A stretch of 64,000 nucleotides of DNA, taken from the NCBI GenBank assembly GCA_051294375.1, contig CM119266.1:22139875-22203874 (forward strand). The letters run 5' to 3'. This DNA comes from Paraspadella gotoi (taxonomy: Eukaryota > Chaetognatha). Below the pieces are notes generated by a model, which saw only the letters and a list, made by a program, of their open reading frames with translations, had not been told where the DNA came from and did not search any database. Made by a program: the position numbers and the translations under genes. How positions within the stretch are numbered: the stretch's first letter is position 1; each line of letters begins with the position of its first letter. Positions 12,624 through 22,716 of the stretch are shown here, piece by piece.

Positions 12624-13087
12624 AGAATGGAGAATGGAGAAAAAATGGGAAATTAAAATGACCCATCGCTTTAAAGAAACCTTTTATGTTTGGCGGTAAA
12701 AACCGTATATATAAGTATCATATAACCGAATTATACACTGCATGTATTGGCACGTACAAAATACCAAAATTCGGTATCGCTTTAGGAATGAAGTAAAACT
12801 TTTAAAAAAGATCAAAGCAGAGGAAAAAAAAGTCAAGTCGATGTGGTTTATCGGAAAATCGGAGAAACGGTTAAACGCAGTTGGCGACGCACGGTGACGG
12901 CTGGTTAAATATTTAAATAGACGGTTGGAGATGTTTAAGAAAAAGATGGTGACGAAAAAGTATGTCGTAATTCCAGCAAGAATATTTTTGAACCCAGTTC
13001 TTTGCTTTCATTGTTTTACATTTAATTTCAATAATTTAATGTGTGATCAAACTTTTTATTTTAATTTATATATTTGATATGATTTTC

Positions 13088-13137
13088 TCTCTCTCTCTCT
13101 CTCTCTCTCCAAATCTCGTCTCTCTCTCTCTCTCTCT
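13088..13137. repeat. (CT)n microsatellite
   Basis: Two CT tracts separated by CAAATCTCG, just before a GC-rich, E-box-bearing segment. Confidence 0.93.
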
Positions 13138-13179
13138 TAAGCGCGTATGGGACGCGTCCGAAACCAATTCTGTCTCTCT

Positions 13180-13345
13180 CTTACGTTTTCTCTCGCCGCG
13201 CGCGAGTTGAAGCGACGCCGAGATGTCACGTGACGCTCAAATCCGGTCACGTGACGAGGACGCGAACTCACGTGTCAAAAGAAAAAAGCGCGCGAAATTT
13301 CGGAAAGCGGATGTGCGACGCGAAACTTGAGACGAGTTGCGGTAA
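13180..13345. promoter_or_regulatory. GC-rich segment with clustered CACGTG boxes
   Basis: Three CACGTG hexamers occur within about 55 bp (13,227-13,280), two of them in the identical palindromic context GTCACGTGACG. The segment is CpG-rich and lies between CT and GA tracts in AT-rich surroundings. CACGTG is the core bound by bHLH-zip factors such as USF, MYC and TFEB; GTCACGTGAC also resembles the CLEAR-type element. No gene start is visible within 1.5 kb on either side, so the target is unknown. Confidence 0.4.
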
Positions 13346-13494
13346 ATAAAGTGAAAATATTTAATAATGAAAGAATTGGAAAGAAACGTTAATTATATTC
13401 ATTATATTCCCAGTTTATTTCACCAAATGAAAAAAATAACGAAAATAAAATTCGACTGTTAAAATCGATTCAAAGACCTGAAAGTTAAAAAAAC

Positions 13495-13520
13495 AGAGAG
13501 AGAGAGAGAGAGAGAGAAGA

Positions 13521-13585
<65 letters not shown>

Positions 13586-13605
13586 GAGAGAGAGAGAGAG
13601 AAAAG
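13495..13605. repeat. (GA)n microsatellite
   Basis: GA tract with a few interruptions. Confidence 0.95.
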
Positions 13606-14968
13606 AAAAACTTCACTCGCAATCGTCATTTCCCGAGTCTAAAAAAATGAGGGTAGTGACTGGTGAGAACTTGATATGAAAGGAGTTAGTCGCAGCTGCT
13701 CTTCCTAATTACTTAAGTGTGTCGCTGTGATGTCAACGAACGAAGTCTTACAGTTTGAATGTAGAAACATTTAATTTTAACAAATTTGTCAATTAGATTT
13801 TCAGCATTTATTAAACAATAGATATTAGACAAGCTTCAGATCGTCGGAAAACTTTTCTGTTCTCTTTCTAGCTGAGCCCAGGCGAGCTACGTCAATTAAT
13901 TGATACAACTTTATTACCGGAATAATTAGAGCATTTTTAAATTACAGGAATATATTTCAGTTTTTACAGATAAAAGTGGCGCAGTCATTGCAAAACAAAC
14001 ATAAAGCGACTAGGGCTCGATCATGTTTCTGTATATGCACACAGACAAAATACATTTACGCATATTAAGGAAGGAAAACTCAATTCATTTCTTGGTTAAA
14101 AAGACTAAAATTTGATTAAACGATGAGACAAAACTAATACTTGTAATTTAGAATATACATTTGAGAAGGTATATCAGTGAAGACAAAGCTCACCCGATGT
14201 AATTTGGGTAAATAGTTACAAAGTAATACCAGGTCATTGTTGCGTGACATTATGTCGCAAAGTTAGACATAAGCAAGAATCATCTAGAAAATATCAAATG
14301 TTGTTCACGACTTTAATGAAGAACAATGGAAATTAAGAAAGGTACGTAGTTGTATTCGAAACGACAACAACAGCAACACGACGTCGTAAAAAAATTTAGT
14401 AGCAGTAGAGTACAAATTCTAAGCATTTTATTATCACTTTGAATACAATATACTAAAACATGTTAGCATTAAAACACTTTATAAATAGTTACTTGTTACA
14501 TTGATAGTCGGAAGAGGGAAACGGAAACAACAAATTTCAACTTGTTACAAATAAAAATATATGTTGTCCGCTTTTCTTTTTCATTTTCGAAAATTCTAAA
14601 ATAAAAAGACATTTACATAATTTAACCGACGATCGCATTGATGCCATGTGATCAATTGCAACCATTAAATATAATTTTTTCTTCAAGCAACTCTTTATTT
14701 GTTTGAACCAAAAATAAAATTCGAAACATGAAAAAACTTAAAAATCAGCCGACCAATATATAAAGGACACAAGAAACGACCATTTTTACACCAGGCAATT
14801 ACGGTTAATAAATAGAAAAATTACTACGACTAATTTTTTTTCCTTGTATCTCGTATTTTTTGAGACGGACCGATTAACTAAATACGGATCTATTTTCCAG
14901 AAGCCCCGGATTTCAGTTTGATGGCTTGAGCAAATGCAGACTTCAACTTTTTTTTTTTCGTGATGCAA
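13606..14968. other. AT-rich spacer, no gene seen
   Basis: Stops are frequent in all frames and I see no repeat shared with the rest of the window. The last part may include the 3' untranslated region of the GPCR gene that ends at 14,969 on the minus strand. Confidence 0.5.
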
Positions 14969-16373
14969 TTAAAACCTACATGGAGAAAAAAGCGCCTTGG
15001 CCTCCGTCTTGAAGTTGGTGTTAAAGACGGAATAAATGAGAGGATTGACGGCCGAGGCCAGATAGAACGAGTATCTGGTTGGGAGATTGTGGTCGATAAA
15101 TTCGTGAAACTGAAGCACGAATGGGATCCATGTTGCCACGCCCACCACAGTGACCAGAATGAGGGTGGCGAGTGTGTTGACCTGCGCGGTGTCCGTTATG
15201 GACGGACGGGTCCTCGGCGCTGGAGACGAAGGCGCCGTGGAGCCGGGAGTAGGCGCAGAGTCGAGCCGACTTATGGCGGGAAGGGCTTTGCCGGAACATG
15301 CGCCGGGACTGGACACGCCCGACTTTGGCGCCTCGGCGTCTGTGCAGTGGCGCTGTTGGTTCTCGTGAGTTCCGGTGGCGTCTTCCTCCGTTGGTCCTTG
15401 GAATCGACCACGCGGAAGAACAATCGGCGACGAGCCGGCTTTGACGTAGGAATCGGTCGTTCGCGGAACCTCTTCGTTAGCGCGATGGCTTTTGCCGCGA
15501 AGCTCCTCGATTTCTCCGCCGCAAGCGCCGCCAACACCGACGCCCCTGGCGCCGACCGCGGGCCGCAAAGACATCGGCGCGTCGGCTTTTTGGTTGTAGC
15601 GATAGATGCCGCGAAAAACGAGCGCGTAGAGAAAGATGGCGGCGAAGACGAAGCTGATGATTATGAAGTCCACGACAACAATGAAAGTGTTGACGACTTT
15701 GTTAAACGTGGCGCGATCTTCGAGTCTTTCCCAAGAGTAGCGGTAGATAAAACCCTCTAGCAAAAACGGAATTGCGAAGATGAGAGAAGCGACGAAGGTG
15801 AGGCCGACGCCGAGTTTAGACGAACCAGCGCGATGGACGTGGCGGAAGCGATGAGGACGCGCCACCGCCACGAACCGATCGAACGCGATCGTCGTGAGCA
15901 GCATGAGGGAGAAGTAGTTGGCCGTCCACAGGACGTAGTTGTAGACGGTCTTGTAAACGATTAGAACGTCGGAGTTGCAAGACGAGGACGATGCGTCGTT
16001 GAAATTGGCGTCAAGAGTCGCATTGACGTTCTCCAAGAAAGCGACGAGGCTCGTGGAGTTGATCCTCGATCTGTCGGCGGCGGGCGGTGATACTCGCGTG
16101 CACGCAGTCGCGTTTTACCGCCATGAAGATCGAGGAAGGGATGAGGAAAACGGCGGTGACGAAGTCGCTTCCCGCCAGCGACATGATGTAGGGTGGTTGA
16201 GGCGGACTTGCGGCGCATGCGTCCGTGCACGAGCAGCACGAGCGCGTTACCGATGCTGCCCACCGCCGCCAGAAAGCCGAGCCAGGCGAAACTGGGCCAA
16301 CCGACTTCCTTCTCCACGTTGTATTTGTCGAGAGAGAGGCGGCGTCGTCGCTGACCAAGAGGGTCTGATTATT
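14969..16373 (-). CDS. Rhodopsin-class GPCR, reading frame interrupted near the 5' end
   Basis: A seven-helix receptor of class A. From 16,036 down, one frame of about 355 codons encodes helix 3 with DRF in place of the usual DRY (AFDRFVAVA), helices 4 and 5, a long loop of roughly 130 residues rich in Pro, Ser and Gly, helix 6 (LATLILVTVVGVATWIPFVL), helix 7 with NPLIY, and a basic tail. Upstream, the extracellular tail with two N-glycosylation sites (NNQT, NTTW) and helix 2 (MSLAGSDFVTAVFLIPSS) are in a second frame, and helix 1 (SIGNALVLLVHGRM) is in a third. The exon starts at an acceptor after a CT-rich tract (TTCATTCTCAG), so the initiator lies on an unseen exon. The ligand cannot be inferred. 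The breaks may be assembly errors or true decay. Confidence 0.75.
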
Positions 16374-16404
16374 CTGAGAATGAAATCGCCGGGTAAAGAA
16401 GAAG

Positions 16405-16415
16405 AGAGAGAGAGA

Positions 16416-16498
<83 letters not shown>

Positions 16499-16502
16499 GG
16501 GG

Positions 16503-16545
<43 letters not shown>
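16405..16545. repeat. (GA)n microsatellite next to a GPCR exon
   Basis: GA on the plus strand, hence CT on the coding strand of the GPCR, placed about 30 bp upstream of its splice acceptor. Confidence 0.95.
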
Positions 16546-16547
<2 letters not shown>

Positions 16548-18215
16548 TGGAGAGCAAAACAAAAAGAGGAAAAGTAATTAGGAGATTTTCATTAAGCAAA
16601 ACGTTTACAAAGAGAAAATGAAATGAAACCGAATTGGTTGAAAACTAAATAAAATAAAATGAAATGAAATAATTGAAATATCGAGGTGAGGAAGAGTGTG
16701 GCTTCCGAGAGCCCGTTATCTCTTTCCATTTTCTTATGGGCATTCATTAAAAGAGTTTTTTCTTCATTTAAAATTGTAAATAAAAATTTAATTAGAGCGA
16801 TGACGGAGATGACGTCGAAACAGAAGGAATATGGAAATCAATATGACCTTGCAAAGATAAATTTCAAATTACCTTTAAACTACTTTCCGTTTTTTATTAC
16901 AATTAGGCTAGAAAGTTTTTTTTTTCTATTAATTAATTTTTTTAAGCGGAAATAAATGTTTTTAAACTTTTCATGCAATTATTCAATTATTCACAAAAGG
17001 AAAAGTGATTGAAGAGAAAATTAATTTATCTTTCAATTCATGCAAGTTGCAACAGATTGAGACAAAATACTACTTCTTTTTATTGTTTTCTCTTTGTGAT
17101 CCTTACCCTGACTTCCGAAACTATAAATTGACCTAAATTACAATTTGTCCCACAGACAAAACATTTCGTCAAAAAAATTAAGATTTGTCCAGGCAATTCG
17201 TTTTGAAAATAAAAATCCAATTTGGTACTATGCGATTTCTATAACTATAAATTACTATACATACTATACATTACTATACAAACCTGTTGAAAATTCTCGA
17301 ACGTAGTCATTTTAACCCTGGACTCCACCGAGTTATCGAGTTACTGAAACAAAGAAAAGAAAAAAAATTCGAAATTAAAAAAAGTTTTTTATTTTACAGT
17401 AAAGCTAAATTGTTTTTACCTTTGAAGTTTTAGTTAAAGTCTAAAATTTATTCTTTTTTACACTTCCGAAACAGTGAAAGAAACTTTCAATTTTCCCGAT
17501 CAGTTATCAGATCGCAGATTGGTCGAGCGACGTTTAATATTGCGCTGGCGCCGCCGAAATCGCTCGTGGCGCCGCGTCGCGTTGGCGGCGCCATGCGCGG
17601 TGCGCGAATCATGATTTCAAACGCGCGCGCGTCTCCGAGCCGTCGCCGTGATGCTGCTTGAGAGAGAGCGAGAGAGAGATAGAGAGACTTTGAGGGAAAT
17701 AGAGAGAAATGAAGACATGAAGACAGAACATTATTTACCTCGTCGAAATTAAGCTCATCTTTATGAGCGGCGGAATAATCGACACAGCCTGTCGACTGGG
17801 TCTAGTGTCTAGTGTCTAGTGAGGACACATAGTTGCGTTTCAGTTCGTAGTTTGCACTCAATTATTTCCGACAAGCGACAAGGACTAAAAATGTGACAGT
17901 GTGGAACTGAAACTTGTGTCGTCCTCAACAGTGACTTTAAAAAAAATATCATTATGTATCATGTGATATTTTTTTACACAAGTATAAGGGACAAAACCGA
18001 TAACTATAACTAAGGAAAATATAATTAAAGTAATATTGACAAACGAAAATTTGCTTCCTCTTCCGAGTTATATTCTGCACTTTTACGTTCTGATGTACGT
18101 AATAAAGGTTTAGTTCTGTTACAAAGTAAGATGCCAAACCTAAAAACCAAATAAGAAAATGAGAAGAGAAGAAGAGAAGAAGAAAAAAAGAAAAGAAAAG
18201 AAAATGAAAGCAAGA
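16546..18215. other. AT-rich spacer with a CpG-rich island
   Basis: I found no gene. A GC- and CpG-rich island at about 17,520-17,650 contains several GGCGCC-type palindromic sites and ends in a GA-rich run; it could be a promoter, but no adjacent coding exon is visible. Confidence 0.45.
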
Positions 18216-18566
18216 ACGGTAATTCCAATGTGTTGCGCGGCCGTGACTTTATTTCCACATATATTTCCCTTTGATCATATGATATGACATGACATGACAT
18301 GGCAAAACTAAAAAACATTTTTTGCCCGTGTATTTATGACATGGACTGCATAAAATTCCATCTTTTATTCTTTATATAGTTTTAGAAATTCCTGAAGGTG
18401 GCGTTAGATTTAAGTTTTTTTTTTTGTCTTAACAAATGAGCAACCAACTATAGGCAAATTTTATGCATTTTTAACGACAGACGGACATACCGACGGACTG
18501 ATGGACCGACTGACAGACCGACCGAAAAGTGACTTATAGAGTTGCTCCGCGGGGCAACTAAAAAAG
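18216..18566 (+). mobile_element. R1: MITE-like element, copy 4
   Basis: Independent R1 copy: left end GGTAATTCCAATGTGTTGCG, interior GAAATTCCTGAAGGTGGCG and a GAC-rich block, right end CCGCGGGGCAACTAAAAA. It is closest to copy 3 (shared CATGATATGACATG-like stretch). Confidence 0.7.
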
Positions 18567-18837
18567 AAAAGAGTGGGACTGCAATGAAAGACGGAGAGTC
18601 ATAGGAATTAATAGGATTGAGGGAGGATTTGCCGAGTCGCTGAAAGGCCAACCGCTACGACACCGACCGACATAAGTTTTTTTCCGTAACGAGGATTATT
18701 GATCTCGTTGCTTCCAACTTTTTATTTACATACTACGTCTTATCTTCTTACGATATATAAATTAATAACCATTTTAATATTTGAAGTAATTTGATTGAAA
18801 AATTATTAGGGCCAGCAAAAAAATAGTATTTTTGTTG

Positions 18838-19522
18838 TGTTGGAAGCAGAATCTCGCGAATGGAAATCGGATTCCCATGGATTAAAATGCGATTGAAATC
18901 GGATTTTTGTGGATTGAAATCGGATTCTTGTGAATTGAAATCGGATTCTCATGGACGGATATTGATTTTCAATAATAGACTCGATTTGATTATTTAAAGA
19001 CTTAATATTTATTTCCTTATATTCGCGTTTCTTATTAATGTTCATTGATTCATATTTAATAATATGTTCTTTATTCTAGCCGAGTGAGCGTTATATTTTA
19101 TAAGCCGGCTGGTATGCCTTATGAGTGTGTAGTCCATATATTCCATATTTGGAAGGTGTCTCTCGAGTTCTCTATTCTCTATAGATCCATACTTAGATGG
19201 TAGCCATTGTCGTAAAATGTGCCATTATTTGTTTCAGAGTCATGATTTTGGCAGAAGATTTAGTAGTTAATCATAATAATGATTTGGTCTTTTCATGCCA
19301 ATAATATGAAAAAGAAAACAAATTATTTCTGGAGAGAACATGATTTTTATTCTTAATTATAATCACTGATCTTCAGAGACTTCTGTCTCCCTCAAAAGTT
19401 CTCAAAGGTTTTGTTATGTACCTTTGAGGGCTTCGTTGCGCCGCCGCAGATTTCAATCCGATTTCAATCCGATTTCAATCCATGAGAATCGGATTTCCTT
19501 TCGCGAGATTCTGCTTCCAACA
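18838..19522. mobile_element. 685-bp inverted-repeat (foldback/MITE-like) element
   Basis: The left end TGTTGGAAGCAGAATCTCGC and its continuation are repeated in inverted orientation at the right end (19,455-19,522). The match is about 70 bp with few mismatches and includes several copies of the short motif ATTGAAATCGGA. The central AT-rich part is unique and has no transposase. The tetranucleotide GTTG directly abuts both ends (18,834-18,837 and 19,523-19,526), a possible target-site duplication. This is seen directly; the transposon class is not assigned. Confidence 0.75.
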
Positions 19523-20059
19523 GTTGTAGTGAGAAAGATATTTATTTTTTGGCCAATGAAGAGCCAGTAAGGAAGCGCCTGATATTTAAGTAGTATTGAT
19601 CATTAATTTGTAATTACTTGTTAAATTAGTAAGATATCTTAATTGTATGAAAAGACCACTCCCTTAAGTATTAGAATGGGGAATACTATTGAAGAAAATG
19701 TTATGCCTCGCCTCTCTCTCTCTCTCTATCAGGTCAATCACATTTGACCACTTTGTATTCGTGATATTAACCGCCCTATTTTAAGGTCAACTTAATTTTT
19801 ATTCTCCTTTACCAAAATGTACCATTCAATATCCATATATCGAATCATGTAAGCGTCTGCCCGTTTGAAATAATAATTTTTATGGGTTTTGATTATGAAA
19901 ATATAATAATAATTATCCAAAACTCTCGTCGTACCTTTCGGACGGGCGACGCCTCGAATGCGCGCCCCCTTGAGGCATAGAAAATAGTAGCACATTTGCT
20001 GCAACTATATAGTACTCCGCTTATAATCTAAATACAAGGAGCTAAATTTGGTGATTTAT

Positions 20060-20131
20060 TAAGGCCTCCATCACTCTTACAAGATAATGACATAGCAGAT
20101 CCCTGCAAGCTTTCAATCAAGACTCTCTCAC
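20060..20131 (+). repeat. R2 repeat, 3' half
   Basis: AAGGCCTCCATCACTCTTAC through CCCTGCAAGCTTTCAAT matches the second half of the complete copy at 58,612-58,760 with one or two differences. Confidence 0.7.
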
Positions 20132-20245
20132 AGTCTCGTTTATTCGATAGTAAGACTTTCAACTAGAACGAGAACCAGCCTTAGTGAATAATATGAGATA
20201 ATATAGTGTAGACTCACTAAATATGTATGCTAAGTATATTTAAAA

Positions 20246-20250
<5 letters not shown>

Positions 20251-20303
<53 letters not shown>
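20251..20303. repeat. (GA)n microsatellite
   Basis: Pure GA tract of about 52 bp. Confidence 0.95.
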
Positions 20304-20304
<1 letters not shown>

Positions 20305-21435
20305 TTTTCCGCGAATTCTATTAGCGATTATCGGTTTCCTTAACGTCCTCACGAGGCTGAAAGTTGAAACTTCCGGTTCCGGATTTCTACCTCCCTCAGA
20401 GTCAGACCTTCAACCTCTGATACTTTTTTAACTCTCAGACTCTTAGACTTTCCGACTCTTAAGGTTCTCTGGTTTAATCTCTCTATCGGCCGTCAACTCC
20501 AACGCAGCGGAAATGTTTTCTCGATACAAAAAAAAAAAATAAATAAATAAAAACGGAACAGAGATATTAGCTTTGTGACTTGTTGGATAACTATGTAATT
20601 TCCATACGATTCTAAGTACTCAAGTGTTAAGGAATTGCAACATATTTTATTCTTTTGTTAAACCTGACTATTTCCGCGATTTTCGGTAATAAAAGAACAT
20701 ATTGTCAAACGGTTTTGCTTCATTTGGACGGCGAGACAAAATTTCGTGTGACGAAAGATGACAAAGAGTCGAAGACTATGCCGCGTCGAAAAAAACAGAA
20801 GCGACTCAGTAAAAAAAAACTTTTTAATAACTTATGGAAAAAAAAATTTGTTAAAAAAAAAAAGCAGCACAGGTATTGAAAAGTTAGGACTGTACAACCG
20901 AAACGACCGCCATCTTTTGTGGAATAATAACGGCTCGCCCTTTTTTGCTCCCAGTGGCCCCGCCAACCACGTAATAATATGAAACATTCCGTTAACCATC
21001 CTCAGCTAGAAAATGCGATTTTTCGACGGACCGAATTTCGGGTCATCGAATTCTCTTATCCCTCTTCCTCCACCCAGACTATCCCTTCCCCCATCTCCCC
21101 CTCCTCTTCCTCCATCTCCCCCTCTTCTTCCTCCATCTCCCTCTCCTCTTCCTCCATCTCCCCTCCTCTTCCCCCCCAATCTTGAAAAAATGTCAGTTTC
21201 TTGACGGAGCGAAGAGCGACTTGTCACGCGCCACTGGAGGGTCAGTCTCGATGGAACCGCGCGGGTCAGCGACGGACTCGTCGCGGCTGAGAGGAAAACT
21301 GAATCGTTGTTGTTGTTGTTGTTGTTGTTTAGAAAGGAAGTACGTGGATAGGTTTTGACGGTTGTGTGGCTTGGGATTCGAGAGACGAGGAGTTCCGAGA
21401 GCAATCAGGCGCTTTTCTTTTTTTTCTCCCTCTTC
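20304..21435. other. Spacer without a recognised gene
   Basis: Contains a TCTCCCTCCTCTTCC-rich pyrimidine block at about 21,060-21,175 and a (GTT)8-like run at 21,306-21,331. Open frames here are low-complexity and I do not consider them genes. Confidence 0.4.
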
Positions 21436-22057
21436 TCAGGAGGCGGCCTCGGGGCCTGTCGGTTCGCCGCCTGTCGGCGTCTTCTCCTTCGATTCGGGCG
21501 GCGTCGCCTTATTGCGCGGCGCTCTAGGCGACGGCGCCGGTTCGTCCCCGCCCGTCGATTTCGGGTCGTCGAGGGAGAGGGGGAAGTTTTGGCGCCAGCC
21601 TCCTTCTCTCGGCTCCGCCGGCGGCGGCGCTCCGACGGCGCCCATTTCCGGCGAGAGCCGCGCCATCGGTGTCATTACCGGCGTCACTACCGGCGTCGAA
21701 TCGTTGCTGCCTCTGCCTTTGCTGCTAAAACGAGGGGTAGGGGGCCCGGCGTAGTCGCTGTCGACGTCGTCGCCGCCGACTCCTCCGACGCCGCCTGGCG
21801 AGGAAATGATGTCCTGCTGATTGGAGCGAGTGACACGGCGGCGCGTGCGGCGCGTGGAGACGCTGGCGCTGCTCATCCCAGAGTCCATCTCCTCGTCGCT
21901 GAAGAGGAGGGCGCCCTGGGAGGCGCCGACGCCGCCGCCGCCGCTGGAGACGCGCTGACCCTCGTTGGAGATCATCGACGTCGACATCATGTAGTCGTGT
22001 TGGGCTTCGCTCCAGTTGGTCGGGCTCAGGGCGCGGTTCCCGAACACGGAGCCACCT
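21436..22057 (-). CDS. Coding exon of an unknown Ser/Gly/Pro-rich protein (C-terminal)
   Basis: I do not recognise this protein. A 207-codon frame follows a good acceptor (CTTTTCCCCTCAG) and begins GGSVFGNRALSPTNWSEAQH. It then has a Ser-rich part with RRTRRR, an acidic patch DDVDSDYAG, the near-repeat TPVVTPVMTP, and ends in a Pro/Lys/Glu-rich tail before TGA at 21,436. It looks disordered, like the cytoplasmic or regulatory tail of a larger protein. It needs a phase-2 donor upstream, but the next gene on this strand, the rod protein, ends only 660 bp away. The tail of that gene offers no convincing compatible donor, so the missing exons are either farther upstream, nested, or lost. Confidence 0.5.
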
Positions 22058-22087
22058 CTGAGGGGAAAAGAGGGGGAAGTAATGCTT

Positions 22088-22131
<44 letters not shown>

Positions 22132-22167
22132 CTCTGAGGGGAAAAGAGGCGGAAGTAATGCTTTTTA
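22052..22167. repeat. Short direct repeat flanking an (AAT)n tract
   Basis: A 36-bp segment (CCTCTGAGGGGAAAAGAGG and on to AATGCTTTT) occurs at 22,053-22,089 and again at 22,131-22,167, separated by (AAT)n. On the minus strand each copy contains the acceptor sequence CTTTTCCCCTCAG. Confidence 0.85.
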
Positions 22168-22221
22168 TTTATTTCTAATGTTAGAAGGAGATCCTTGTGG
22201 GCGATAATCAAACAGGAATTA

Positions 22222-22405
<184 letters not shown>

Positions 22406-22490
22406 CATGCACATCGAGAATGTCCATGATATTGTTTCCGACACTAATCATTTTTATGTGTTTAATTTCAAGAATTTCTCTCGCTCTCCT

Positions 22491-22638
<148 letters not shown>

Positions 22639-22710
22639 TTGTCACTGTCTCACACTCTTTCTCTCTTTCGCTCCATAAAACCTAAAATAACATTTAAATT
22701 GACTATAATG

Positions 22711-22716
22711 TTTTAT
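22711..22716 (-). terminator. Poly(A) signal of the rod-protein gene
   Basis: On the minus strand the stop codon runs straight into AATAAAAC (TGAATAAAAC, 22,710-22,719), giving a canonical AATAAA essentially overlapping the stop. The 3' untranslated region is therefore likely very short. Confidence 0.55.

Noticed and set aside
14960-15760. 266-codon plus-strand frame opposite the GPCR
   Set aside because: The minus frame holds recognisable transmembrane helices and NPxxY; the plus frame is an Arg/Gly-rich shadow.
21355-22137. 260-codon plus-strand frame opposite the orphan exon
   Set aside because: It runs into an Asn run from the AAT array and has an Arg/Ala shadow composition; the minus frame has the splice acceptor.
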